Below, piece by piece: positions 33,989-46,200 of a stretch of 64,000 bases of DNA. The notes beneath the pieces are model-generated. The model searched no databases. It worked only from the letters and a program-made list of their open reading frames with translations, and had not been told where the DNA came from. Origin of the DNA: CAWEEP01 sp963808125 (GTDB lineage Bacteria; Chloroflexota; Dormibacteria; Aeolococcales; Aeolococcaceae); NCBI GenBank assembly GCA_963808125.1, contig CAWEEP010000059.1, forward strand, positions 95,737-159,736, given 5' to 3'. The stretch's first letter is position 1, and each line of letters begins with the position of its first letter. A program made the position numbers and the translations under genes.

Positions 33989-35241
33989 GCCGCGACGCCG
34001 GCGGGCGGGTCCGCGTCGTCGTCACCGGGCTGGGTGCGATCACCCCGATCGGCAACGATGTCGCCTCCAGCTGGGAGGCATGCCGGAACGGCCGGTCCGG
34101 CATCGTCCCCATCTCCCTGTGCGACGTCTCAGACTTCGCCACCCAGATCGCCGGCCAGGTGAAGGACTTCGACCCGGCGGACCACCTTGGTCTCAAGGAA
34201 GCGCGCCGCACCTCGCGCTGCGTCGCCCTGGCACTCGCCGCGGCGCGCGAGGCCGTCACCGACTCCGGCCTCGACATCCGCGCCATCTCCGATGACGTCG
34301 GCGTGCTCGTGGCCTCGGGGATCGGCGGCCTGGAGTGGCTGGAGAACGCCGTCCTCCGTCTCAACGAGATGGGACCGCGGCGGGTGTCCCCCTTCACCAT
34401 CCCGGCGATGATCCCCGACATGGCGGCCGGCAGGGTTGCCATCGAGTTCGCCGCCCGGGGCCCCAACTTCGCCGCCGTCTCCGCGTGTGCCTCGGCTGGA
34501 AACGCCATCGGTGAGGCGTCGGAATGGATCCGGCGGGGCGACGCCACAGCCGTGATCACGGGCGGCACCGAGGCGGCGATCTGCCGCATCGGCATCGCGA
34601 CCTTCAACGCCATGGGCGCACTCTCGACGCGCAACGCCGAGCCGCAGCGGGCCTCTCGTCCCTTCGACAAGGGGCGCGACGGCTTCGTCATGGGCGAGGG
34701 TGCCGGGATCCTCGTGCTCGAGGAGGAGGAGCACGCGCGCCGCCGCGGCACCCACATCTACGCCGAGGTCGTCGGCTACGGCGCGACCGATGATGCCGTG
34801 GACATCGTCCAGCCGGATCCCGATGGCCGGGGCGCCTGCCGCAGCGTGCAGCGGGCGTTGGCCCGGGCGCGCCGCACCCCCGACGAGGTCGATTACATCA
34901 ACGCCCACGGGACGTCCACCCAACTGAACGATGCGGCCGAGACCCGTGCCATCAAGATGGCGCTCGGCGAGCGGGCCCGCACCGTGCCGATGAGCTCGAC
35001 GAAGTCGATGACGGGGCACCTCCTGGGTGCCGCCGGCGGGGTGGAGGCGATCTTCTCCATCCTGGCCGTCCGCGACCAGTACGTTCCGCCCACCATCAAC
35101 CTGGACGACCCTGACCCGGAGTGCAACCTCGACTACGTCGCCAACGCCGGCCGGGCCGCCCGGGTCGATCTCGCCATCAGCACCAGCTTCGGATTCGGCG
35201 GGCACAACGCCTGCCTGGCCTTCGCCGCCGCCGAGGACTGA
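33985..35241 (+). CDS. fabF: 3-oxoacyl-ACP synthase II (FabF)
   Basis: FabF elongates acyl-ACP with malonyl-ACP. The 418 residues start at the GTG at 33985. The catalytic Cys is in FAAVSACASAGNAIGEASEW, and the two His residues are in VDYINAHGTSTQLNDAAETR and SSTKSMTGHLLGAAGGVEAI. Additional landmarks are VVVTGLGAITPIGNDVASSW, RPFDKGRDGFVMGEGAGILV and STSFGFGGHNACLAF. Length is normal. It is translationally coupled to fabI. No acpP or fabD is next to it, unlike many fab clusters. Confidence 0.96.
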   Translation: MSRDAGGRVRVVVTGLGAITPIGNDVASSWEACRNGRSGIVPISLCDVSDFATQIAGQVKDFDPADHLGLKEARRTSRCVALALAAAREAVTDSGLDIRAISDDVGVLVASGIGGLEWLENAVLRLNEMGPRRVSPFTIPAMIPDMAAGRVAIEFAARGPNFAAVSACASAGNAIGEASEWIRRGDATAVITGGTEAAICRIGIATFNAMGALSTRNAEPQRASRPFDKGRDGFVMGEGAGILVLEEEEHARRRGTHIYAEVVGYGATDDAVDIVQPDPDGRGACRSVQRALARARRTPDEVDYINAHGTSTQLNDAAETRAIKMALGERARTVPMSSTKSMTGHLLGAAGGVEAIFSILAVRDQYVPPTINLDDPDPECNLDYVANAGRAARVDLAISTSFGFGGHNACLAFAAAED

Positions 35242-35496
35242 GCTTCCAAGAGAACGACCGGGCGCCCGCGAGCGCGGTGCCCCGCCGGGCCACGCGGTCG
35301 GGTCCGAGGGGTCGGGTGCCCGGGTGCGGACCGGCCGCGCGTTGTCGGCCCGTGGCGCAAGAGACGCCGCGCTCACGTCCCCATCGGATCTCCTGGGGGG
35401 GGATCGAACAGTCGCCGCGACCGCTGGCACTCTGTCACAAGGGAGACGTGAGACCGTCACGGCGGGAGGAGCAGGCGCTTCCTATGCTCCCTTCAG

Positions 35497-37134
35497 ATGC
35501 CTAAGCCCACCGTTCCCGTCAAACCTATCTTCCGGTACCTGGCGACGCCGGCGTTCGGCGTCGGGGCCCTGGCCACCGCCGCCGTCGGGCTTGGGGTCTT
35601 CTGCGTCGTCCTTGGGCTGAGGGGCGCCGCCAACGCGGGAGCCGTCGCCGGCATCGTCGGCCTTGCGCTCGGGCTCGCCGCGGCAACCCTCCACCTCCAG
35701 CGCCTCCACGCCGAGCTGGCGCGGCACCGGGGCGAGATGGAGGGCCTGGGGAACATGGACGCGCTGACGGGCGTGGCCAACCGCACTGCCTTCGAACGCG
35801 AACTGGACCGGCACTGCAAGCCGGGCGCCGACCTGGCGCTGATGCTCATCGACGTGGACAACCTCCGCTCCGTCAACGACAGCCTCGGCTACGGCATCGG
35901 AGACGCCGTTCTCCAGGGCACGGCCCGCCGCATCCAGGCGTGCGTCCGGACCACCGACATGGTGTGCCGGTTGAGCGGCGACGAGTTCGCGGTGCTCCTG
36001 CCGCGGGTGGGTGGTGTCGCCAACGCGGAGACCATCGCCCGGCGCATCGTCGACGCCGTGCAGCGACCGCACGCTGCGGCGCTCCACAACTGCACCGTCG
36101 GGGCCAGCATGGGTGTGGCCATGGCGGGAACCGAACCGCGCGCCGGCGAGCTCCTTCGCAACGCCGACGTCGCGCTCCTTTCCGCCAAGCAGGCGGGGAA
36201 GCGGCGCTACGTCGTCTACTGCCCGCAGTTGCATTCCAGCGAGATGGAGCGCCTCACCTTCGAGCGGGAGCTGCGCACCGCGCTGGACCAGAACCAGTTC
36301 GTCCTCCACTACCAGCCGATGGTCGATTCGGCGAACGGCCGGATCCTCGGCGTCGAGGCACTGGTCCGCTGGCGTCACCCCGACCGCGGACTGGTGCCGC
36401 CCCTCGACTTCATCCCGGTCGCCGAGGCCACCGGGCTGATCATCCCGCTCGGCGCGTGGGTGCTGCGCGAGGCCTGTACCCAGGCGCAGCGCTGGCGGAC
36501 GACCAACAGCCGTTTCCAGGATTTCCTGCTCAGCGTCAACGTTTCGGCGCGACAGCTCTTCGGCACGCAGCTGGAGAACGACGTCGTCGCCGCCCTCGCC
36601 GAGTTGGGTCTCGATCCGCACTGCCTGGTGCTGGAGATCGTCGAGTTGCAGATGATGGCCGACATCAGCGCGGCACTGCGGCAGATCGCCTTGCTCAAGC
36701 AGATCGGCGTACGCATCGCCATCGACGACTTCGGCACCGGGTACTCGTCACTCGGCCAGCTGCAGAACTTCCCCGTCGACTTCCTCAAGCTGGACAAGAG
36801 CTTCACCGACAACATCACCGAGTCCGCCAAGAGCCAGGAGCTGATGCGCACGGTCGCCCAGCTGAGCCGCTCGCTGGCCATCTCCACGGTTGCCGAAGGT
36901 GTGGAGACGGTGGAGCAGGCGGATGTGCTTCAGGCGCTCGACGTGAACCTCTGTCAGGGTTTCTTCTTCGCCAGGCCGATCGACGCCGAGAGCATCTCGC
37001 TCATGCTGCAGCGGGTCCGCCGCCTGCCGGAGCGCACGCCGGTTCGGGCCTCCGCGCCCGCCGCCGGCGGCCAGCGTCTCAACGTCCCCGTCCCCAAGGT
37101 CGCCCCCCTGGCGGCGCCGCACTCCCCGAACTGA
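35497..37134 (+). CDS. Membrane GGDEF-EAL cyclic di-GMP protein
   Basis: The 545 residues begin with two membrane helices (about 14-36 and 45-68), followed by a GGDEF domain with LSGDEFAVLLPRV (SGDEF near residue 160) and an EAL domain with GVEALVRWRHPDRGLVPP (EAL near 287). EAL catalytic segments VSARQLFGTQLEND, IAIDDFGTGYSSLGQL and STVAEGVETVEQADVLQAL are present. SGDEF is compatible with diguanylate cyclase activity, and the intact EAL residues suggest phosphodiesterase activity. One may dominate or they may be bifunctional. The 255-base upstream gap shows no recognisable riboswitch. The next gene, 108 bases on, is a giant surface protein. Confidence 0.93.
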   Translation: MPKPTVPVKPIFRYLATPAFGVGALATAAVGLGVFCVVLGLRGAANAGAVAGIVGLALGLAAATLHLQRLHAELARHRGEMEGLGNMDALTGVANRTAFERELDRHCKPGADLALMLIDVDNLRSVNDSLGYGIGDAVLQGTARRIQACVRTTDMVCRLSGDEFAVLLPRVGGVANAETIARRIVDAVQRPHAAALHNCTVGASMGVAMAGTEPRAGELLRNADVALLSAKQAGKRRYVVYCPQLHSSEMERLTFERELRTALDQNQFVLHYQPMVDSANGRILGVEALVRWRHPDRGLVPPLDFIPVAEATGLIIPLGAWVLREACTQAQRWRTTNSRFQDFLLSVNVSARQLFGTQLENDVVAALAELGLDPHCLVLEIVELQMMADISAALRQIALLKQIGVRIAIDDFGTGYSSLGQLQNFPVDFLKLDKSFTDNITESAKSQELMRTVAQLSRSLAISTVAEGVETVEQADVLQALDVNLCQGFFFARPIDAESISLMLQRVRRLPERTPVRASAPAAGGQRLNVPVPKVAPLAAPHSPN

Positions 37135-37242
37135 GCCGCGCAGTGGCGGGGGGTCTCGGCCTTGGACGGTTGCCGGGAAGTCATCGGTTCGTGACGCGGT
37201 CAGATCAACGGCGAGCCGCTTTCCACCGTAGCGTGAACTCCC

Positions 37243-40200
37243 GTGCCTGACATCCCCGTGAGCCTTCCGACGCCCTCCCGCCGGCGCGGCCGGCGCGTTC
37301 TCCTGAGCGTCTTCAGCCTGAGCCTCGCCGTCGCGCCGCTCGTCGCCTCGGTGCACGCCCCGCTGCGTGTCGAGGCGTCGGGCGCCCCGGACATTGGACT
37401 GGCGGAGAGCGCGTCCCAGACCGTGCTCTATGGCACGACCGCCTCCGTCTCCCTGACCGCCACGAATCCGAGCGGTGGAAGTTGGGGGTACAACCTCAGC
37501 TACGAGGACGTCCTCCCCCCCGGGGTCAGCTACGTGCCGGGGTCCACGACCCCGTCGTCCGTGGTTGATCCGCTGGTGTTGAGCAACGAGCCGGGCACCC
37601 ACCAGACGACGCTGATCTGGAGCAACGTCTCCGACCTCTCCGCCGGCTCCAGCAACCAGCTCGGTTTCACGCTCGAGGCGGCGACCGACGCCGCTCCCAC
37701 GCCGAACTTCCTGCCCAACGAGAGCTACACGGACAGCGCCTCCGCCTACGTCAACACGGACCCGCGGGAGGTGCCCCAGTTCAGCGCCAGTGGGACGGCG
37801 AGCAATGACACGGGCTGGGCGGCGAGCAGCGCCACCACCACACTGTCGCCGCTCGCCATTACCCAGACGCCCGCGGGCGACCAGCTCCGGGGTATCCACG
37901 ACCACCAGTTCGTCTCCACCATCACGGTGACGAACAACGCGGTTCACGCCACCAACAACATCACGGTGGACGACTGGCTTCCGGCGGGGATCGAGTACCT
38001 GCTCTGCGGGCAGACCGACAATACCTCGGACGCCCCCACCAACCCTGGCAGCCGGGACGAGTACCCTGGCAGCCCGCTGATCTCCCATCAGATCTCATCG
38101 CCTGCCCACTGCCTGACGCCGACGACGGTGGTCACCGTCAGCACCGACCCGGATGGCTCCGGACCGCTGCCAACGGCCGTCTACACCCATGTGGACTGGA
38201 GCAACGTGACCAGCCTGGAGCCCTCGGCGACTGAGATCATCGAGTTCGTCGCCGCCATCCCCATCCGCGAGAACACCCTGACGTGGTCGTCGGGGTCGGC
38301 GCCGACCGCGGCAAGCCTCGGCCAGGCCGCCAATCTCGACAACAACAGCGGGCCGGAGACGACCAACGGCGAGGACCTCACCGCCTACGCCACCGCCACC
38401 GGCGCCTACCAGGGGACGCTCGGCAGCGGCAGCAACCCGGTCGAGGCCACGGGCTACGATGACATCGTCGCCCGCGACCTCGTCACCAGCAAGACGGTCT
38501 CAGACGGCGCCTTCTCGCAGGGTCAGGATGTCACCTACACGATCGCGGTGAGCACTTCCGAGTACCGCTACTCGGACTTGACCACGGTGACCGACACGCT
38601 GCCCAGTGGGCTGTGCCCGCTGGGTGAGAGCAACTACGACGCCCACGGCGCCCCCGAGTGCGACACGACGGGCGCCGAGCCGGACCCCGCCTACAACTCC
38701 GTGGTGGAGAACACCGACGGCACCTTCACCCTGGTCTGGGCCCTCGGGCACATGGCGCCGTCGACGACGGACACGATCACCTTCCCCGCCGCCGACCGCA
38801 TCTCCTACCAGGACCACGACGTGGACACCACACCGACCGTCGGCAACGACACTCTGACCAACACCGAGACCGTCGTGGGCAACCTGTCCGTGCGCTGCGG
38901 CGAGGGGGATCCCAACTGCACGGGGGCGGGGGCGCCCATCTCCCACGACGGGCCGCTCACAGTGGACGGCGTCACCGCCACCGCCACCGCGTCGCAGGCG
39001 GCGGCCGGACCCACCCTCACCGTGTACGTGTCGCAGAACGTCCCAGCCGGCGATCCCCTGGACTGCTCCACGGCGACCTACCTGGACGCCGGGTCATCCG
39101 GCTACCCGCCCACCTACCAGAAGGGCGATCGCGTCTGCTTCCAGGTCGATGCCAGCTATCCGCCAGGCACCGACTTCAAGAACCCGACGGTCACCGACTT
39201 CATCCCGCCCAACACCACCTACGAGTCCGGATCGGCGACGCTGACCGGAAACAGCACGGCCAGCAACGTCGTCTTCACTCAGACGTCGTCGGCGGAGCTC
39301 ACCTGGACGATGGGCAGCCCGCTGCCCTCCTCTGACGGCAACCTTTACGAGGACCCGGAGACCCTGTTCGAGGCGCAGTTCTCCGTCATCGCCAGCGCCG
39401 ACCCCACTGTCGGCAACACATTCAATCTGACCCAGGACCTGGCCAAGCTGGTCACCTCCAACACCCAAGGCACGACGTTCACCGCCCGCGACCTGGTGAC
39501 CTACCAGCTGGCGGCGCCCATCGTCACGCTCACCAAGGCCGTGTCGACGATCAACACCCTGACCGCCCCCCAGCCGAAGAATGACACGGTGAGGGGTGCC
39601 GACAGCATCGGCTACACCTTGACGGTCGAGGACACGGGCATCGTCGATGCCCATGACGTCGAGGTGTGGGACGTCCTCCCGGCACAGGAGAACTGCACCG
39701 AGGTGAGCGCCATCGACCCACCGTCGGGGAGCTGCGCGTCGGGGATCGTCGAGTGGCCACCGTCGGCCGTGCCCGATCTCGCTCCGAATGCCACCGCGCA
39801 GCTCACCTTCACCATGGAGATCCGCCCCGACGCGGGCGCCGGAGAGACCTTCGCCAATGCCGCCGGAGTGCGCAGCTTCGTGGGGTTGCACAACGCCTCG
39901 GGGCAGCCCGACAACCTCTACTACCCGCAGATCAACATCGATCCGACCGTGACCTCGGGCGAACAGAACACGTCGCCCGCGAATGACAGCGCCGACGTCA
40001 TCACCGCCGGGGCCACGGTGACGAAGACCGAGCTGAGCTCGATCACAACGCCCGGGAACACCAATGCCGACGCCACCATCGGGGAGACGATCGCTTACAC
40101 CGTCGACGTGACGGTGCCCCACAACACCACCTTCTACACGGCGTCGCTGGCCGACCCCCTCGGCACGCAGCAGACGTATGTCGCCGGGAGTGGTGTCGTG

Positions 40201-43184
40201 ACGCTGCCCGACCTCACCACGTTTGACGAGGGATCCTCGGCGGAGGGCTTCACGTACGCCCACACATTGGGGACCAACACCGTCAGCCTGACCTTCCCCA
40301 CGCCGTACGCGAACCTGACCTCCAGCGACGAGACCGTGTCCGTCGCCTTCAGCATCCTGGTGGCGAACGTCGTCGGCAACGCGCGCAACGACGACGTCAC
40401 CAACACCGCCACGCTGACTGACCATTCCTCCACCGGTACCGTGACCACGGCGGCCAACACGCCGCTCAAGACCCTGGTGGTGGAGCCGGACGTCACCATC
40501 GCCAAGTCCGTGAACCCGACCAAGATCCAGCCGGGTGGGACCAGCACCTTCACCATCACCGTCACCAATCACAACCTGGCCGGGGTGAGCAGCGCCTTCA
40601 ACCTGAGCGGGACGGACACGATCCCCGCCCACCTCTTCTACGTTGCGGGAACTGTGGCCACCTCGGGACCGGGGACTGGAGTGAGTGCCTCCAAGTCCGG
40701 CGGCATCATCACCTGGAGCATCGCCGAGCTCGACCCGGGTCCGGCCGAGATCATCACCTACGAGGTGAATCCAGACCTGCCCGGGAATTTGACCACCGGG
40801 CAGACATTCCTCAACACGGCGACGCTGAGTTCGTGGCAGGGGGTCGACGGCGGGGGGCCCGGCACGAGGCCGTACGGCTCCGCGTCGGCCATTGCCACGC
40901 TGACCGCGGAGTTCCCGACCCTGGTGACCACAAAGAGCATGCCCGACGGCAGCGCCGCCTTCGCCAATGACGCGTTCCCCTGGCAGATCGTCGTCAAGAA
41001 CAACGCCAGCGTGGCGGTCGCCTACACGGTGGCCGTGACCGACACACTCCCCGCCGACTGGTCGTATGACCCGAGCAGCACGACGATCACCTTCCCCTCG
41101 GGGCCACCATCGACCGCCGACCCCACGATCACCCCCGAGGCGGGCGGTGACATCCTGAGCTGGACGGGGCTGGGGACGCTGCAGCCGGGGCAGTCGCTCA
41201 CCGTCATCTACTCCGCGACCCCGCCCATGGCGCTGGAGACGCCCGCCACGACCGGACCGACGTACCCGTACCCCAACTCGGCCTCGGCCTCGGCGACGGA
41301 CAAGACCGGGGCGACCGGCAACGGGTCCGGCGACTACGTGAGCAACACCTCGACCGTCGACGCCTACATCGGCCGTGCCGACCTGCAGATCACCAAGAGC
41401 CACGCCGGCGACTTCATTGCCGGCGCGGACGGGACCTACACGCTGACGGTCACCAATAACGGACCCTCGAAGGTCACGGCGCCGATCACGACGCCGGCCA
41501 CGGCGCCGATCACGGTGACGGACACCATGGTGTCGCCCGAGGAGTTCGGGTCGGCCAGCGGGTCCGGATGGACCTGCGCGGAGATTGGGACGCCGCTGAC
41601 GATCACGTGCACTTCGTCCACTGACCTTGCCAGCGGGGCAAGCGCCCCTCCCATCACCGTCGTGGTGACGACACCGTCGAGCACTCCTGACGGGACGATC
41701 GTCACCAATACCGCCTCGGTGACCTCGCCGACATACGACGACATCCCCACCAACAACTCCGCGAGCGACCCCACCACCATCGACACCGACGCGGACCTGG
41801 CGATCACGAAGTCGCACAGCGGCGATTTCACCGCCGGCAGCCAGGGGACCTACACCGTCAGTGTCGAGAACCTCGGCCCGTCGGATGCTGCCGGGCCCCT
41901 AACGGTGACCGACACCATGCCGGCCGGCGAGACGCTGTTCTCGACCACGGGGACGGGATGGACGTGCGGCCCGGAATCGGGCGGGGTCTTCACCTGCACG
42001 ACCCCGTCCGCCTCCGTTCTCCCCAGCGGGATATATGCCCAGCCCATCACGGTCATCGTCAACGTGGCCGCCTCCCAGGCTCCCGGGACGCTCACGAACT
42101 CGGCTTCGGTGACATCGGGGACCACAGACCCGCACCTCACCAACAACACGGCGAACGACCCGACGACGACCGTCACATCGGCGGATCTCGCTCTGAGCAA
42201 GGTGCACTCGGGCTCGTTCGTGGCGGGTGAACCCGGGATATACGACTTCACCGTCACGAATGCCGATGGCCCGTCGGATGCCGCCGGACCGCTGCAGGTT
42301 GTCGACACCCTGCCCAGTGGCGAGACATTCTCCAGCGGTGGCGGGGGTGACACCGGCTGGACCTGCACGGCGTCCTCGGGGACGGTGACCTGCACCGACC
42401 TGTCGGACCTCGACGTGGGGGACACGACGTCCTTCTCCATGACCGTCGACATCGCTTCCGGCGTGACAGCGTCGTCCCTGACCAACATGGCCACCGTCAG
42501 TTCCGCCACCAGCGATCTGGTCACCTCCAACAACAGCAGCACCGACAACGCCGGGACGACCCAGTCGGCCGACCTGCGCGTGGCTAAGACCCTGATCGGT
42601 CCCCTCGTCGCCGGCCAGGACGCAACCTATTCTCTGGCGGTGAGCGATGGCGGCCCCTCGGACGCTGCGGGCGTCCACCTCTCCGACACCCTGCCCAGCG
42701 GCGAGAGCTACGTGAGTGCCGTCGGGACGAACTGGACCTGCAATGACCCGTCTGGAACGGTGACATGCTCCGATTCCCAGCCCATCGTGGCGGGGGCGCC
42801 GGCGGTTGTCATCACCCTCACCGTGGGTCTGGCGAGCGACGTTCAGCCGACCTCGTTCAGCAACACGGCGACGGTGACCACGTCGACAACCGACCAGGAC
42901 CCGGCCGACGAGACCAGCACGGTGACGGACACGTCGACCACCAGCGCCGACCTCAGCATCTCCAAGATCGACAACGGCCCCTTCACCGCCGGGGCGAACG
43001 GAGAGTACTTCATCAACGTCAGCAACGCCGGGCCCTCCGACGCTTTGGGAACGATCGTCGTCACCGACACGCTGCCGTCGGGCGAGACCTATGAGAGCTT
43101 CTCCGGAGACGGCTGGTCGTGCTCCGCGAGCGACCAGGTGGTCACCTGCAGCGATGACGCCGCCCTGGTGGCGCACACCTCGGA
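37243..43184 (+). CDS. Giant secreted DUF11-repeat protein, 3' end lost at a join
   Basis: The GTG start at 37243 (or GTG at 37258) leads into a signal peptide (RRVLLSVFSLSLAVAPLVASVHA). About 1970 residues follow, built of some 13 DUF11-type beta-sandwich repeats of ~115-150 residues. Each has a (D)LxITKxHSGxFxAG motif followed by YTxxVxNxGPSDAAGPxxVxDTLPxGE. The last four repeats are closest to each other. No LPXTG or CTERM anchor is seen, because the gene is truncated in mid-repeat near 43,184 at the boundary to unrelated AT-rich DNA. The frame continues to 43845 as nonsense. Such proteins are usually surface or secreted, with adhesive or structural roles inferred. Confidence 0.85.
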
Positions 43185-43200
43185 GAACTGGCGTAGTGGC
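43165..43200. other. Chimeric join 1: GC-rich to AT-rich sequence
   Basis: The plus-strand DUF11 repeat ends abruptly after VVTCSDDAALVAHT (43,138-43,180). From about 43,185 the minus strand carries an unrelated repeat protein ending NANGQMSATTPVL. Base composition and codon use change within about 20 bases. No target-site duplication, inverted repeat, tRNA or integrase is present. Both genes converge here and both are cut. An assembly or amplification artefact is the likeliest reading. Confidence 0.8.
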
Positions 43201-46200
43201 ACTCATCTGACCATTGGCATTGCCATCTACTGTGCCGGAATAATTCTCCCCGGTGGTGAGCCAAGTGGCAGGCAAGCTGCTGGCTGTTGGTGCTGGCTGA
43301 CCTTTGGCAATCCCGCCAGTATTGCTGAGGATGAGCGTGTAGTTTTGGTTGGCAGCAAGGCCACCCAAAGCCCATATACCATTGCTAGGCACGACAACAG
43401 AGGCAACCACATTACCGCCGCTGACGGCGTAAACTGTAAGCGTGGCACTACCGGCATTCGTGCCGACTTCACTGCCGTTTTGCAATTGGTTATTATTCAA
43501 GTCACTGAAGACAGTGCCGCTAAGGCTCACCGAACCAATCGTGAAACTAGCGCTACTGGGGTTGTCACCGGCCAATCGGTTGGTACCGCCATTGCTGTCG
43601 TTACTGGCAGTTGTGCCACCGAAGACTGTGACTGTGCCGCTGTTGGGGGCGGTGAAGCTCACTGTGCATGTAAGTGTTCCACCGGAAGCAAGTGCACCAC
43701 TCGAACTGCACGTTGGAACTGGGCTGCCCGGCAAGCTAGTGGCATTAAGTATACTGCAGGTCGCAGCCGCAGCAGTGCCTGGGCCATTGTTGGTGCAGGT
43801 GGCCGTACAGAGGGTGGTTTGTCCGCCCGTCGGGGTGGTTGGTAAACAAACAGTGATGCTGCTCATGTTGGCGTTTTGCCGAATGCCAAAGTCTACATTG
43901 ATGACATTCACGGTGGCGACTGCAAATGGCGGAGATATGCCATTGGCAATGTTCGTGCCTGTTTCTGTATTCGGCGTGGTGGTGTCACCGATGACTTCAC
44001 CGGTATTCTGCCAACTTGGCGGCAATGCAGTGGATAGGTTTGACGCTGCATCTGTTACACCTTGTTGATTGCTCAATACCACCGTGTAACCCGTCCCCGG
44101 TGTTACGTTGGTAAAATTATATGCGCCTGCGGCCGATATGTCGCTGCTAGCAATGATGTTGCCAGTGTTACCCACCAAGTAAGCGGTTAACGTGGTAAAG
44201 GGGAAGGCGTCCCCATCAACAGATGTGCCATTGACAAAAGTATCCGCCAATCCGTTGATGTCATCGAACACATTGCCGCTAACATTGACAAAAACCGTCA
44301 ATGTAGCCGAAGTAGCAACCGCATTATTGCCTACGGATGTTTGCAGGCTGTTTATGTCAATCGAATTCGTATATGTTCCACTTGTATTGGATAAAACATC
44401 GACCGCTATCACACAGCCACCGTTGGCAGGAATAGTGGTAGGGTTATTAATAGTGCCACTGTGGTAAGTCACTGAAGTACCGCCCGGACTGGCAATTACC
44501 TTGCTTACATCACATCCTGTAGTGGCTTGAATATGCAAGGGAGTCGCCACAACCATATTGGTCGGTAGTGTATCGACCATATCTGCGGTTAACGTTGCGG
44601 CTGCCGCATTGGGATTGGACATCGAAATGCTTAGGGTCGAAACCGCCCCTGCGCTGACCGTTGTGGGCGCAAAGGACTTAACAATCGACGGTGGCTGTAG
44701 CGGATTGACAAACAAGACTGCATTGGCATCAGCGCCATTGGATAACCCGCCGTTCACTTGTAAATCACCTGCTTTAATTGTATTGGTGTAACTGTTAGGT
44801 GTAGTAGAGGTTACATCGACCTTAATCGTACAACCTCCAGATGGAATCGTAGCAGGAATCGCATTAGTGCCCACATAAGTAATCGTTCCGGCAGTCGTGG
44901 CGATTAAATCAGTATTACAAGTACCGCCAATGTTTGGATTAGCCGCAACAGTCACATTTGTGGGCAACGTATCTATCAGGGCATTGCTTAACGTCAAAGC
45001 CGTCGGATTAGGGTTACTTAAACTGATCGTCAAGGTCGTGCTGCCACCCGGATTAATGGTATTCAACGCATAAGATTTTTGCACGTTCGGTGGTTGCAAC
45101 CCGCTAACCACCAGACCTGCCGTTGCAGGATCCAAGTTACTCAGTGTGCCGCCATTGCCGATGACTTTCAAAGCGCCTGCAGGAATGGTATTGGTATAGC
45201 CCCCCGCCACTCCGGTAGTCACATCTACGGTAATCGTACAGCCACCAGCAGGTATGCTCGCACCATTCGCGTAACTAACACTACCCGCAGTAGTCGTAAC
45301 TGGATTAGGGGGATTAGTGAGGATAGCGGCACAAGTGCCACCAATATTCGGTGGCGTCGCAACGAATAGATTGTTAGGTAAAGTGTCCGTAAACACGGAA
45401 TTTAGCGTCAATGCGCTGGCATTCAAATTGCCAAGGCTAATGGTGAGCTGCGTTACACCATTGGGTGCGAGGGAAGAGGCTGCAAATGCTTTCGAAACGG
45501 TCGGAGGCACCAAGGTGCTGCTACCTACAGCCAAACTGGCACTCGCAGGGAATGGGTTGTTGCCCACACTGGTTTGCAACTGGCCCGCTGCAATGGTATT
45601 GGTCACCACGCCATCGGTTGATGAGGTGACATCCACTTGAATCGTACAGCCTCCGCTCGGAATGCTGGCGTATTTCGCATAAGTGATCGAATTGGCGTTG
45701 GGATTAGCGGTGACCGAAGTTTTCGTGCAAGTACCCCCTTTATTCGGCGTATTCGCAACCAACAAATTCGCAGGCAAGGCATCCACGAAATCCGATGATA
45801 GACTAATTGAATTGCTATTGGGATTACCCAGCGTAATGGTCAAAGCTGATGTTCCGCCATTAACAATTGTCACTGGGTTAAAGGCTTTGCTTACTGCCGA
45901 TGAGGTCAATACGGTCATACTGGCATTGGCAGGCCGGCATTAGTCAAGCCTTGGTCACTGCTCAATGCATTTGCTGTGATTTGATTATTATAAGTGTTTG
46001 CCGCAATGCCAACCACATTGGCTGTGAAAGTACAACTTGCATTGGCAGCGATGGTTGCCCCATTCAAACCCAACGCAGTGCCACTGCCGACGGCAGTTAC
46101 GGTGCCATTGCTGCAAGTGGTGCTGGCATTCGGTGCCGAAGCAATGAACAATCCAGCGGGTAAGGTGTCAACTAAAGAAACACCGGTCAATGGTATTGAC

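Noticed and set aside
35242..35496. Cyclic di-GMP riboswitch upstream of the GGDEF-EAL gene
   Set aside because: The GEMM-type consensus segments could not be found. Some hairpin-forming stretches exist, but nothing matches a riboswitch core.
39094..41817. 900-codon minus-strand open frame across the DUF11 gene
   Set aside because: It is Arg/Gly/Val-rich shadow sequence; DUF11 repeats on the plus strand are clear.
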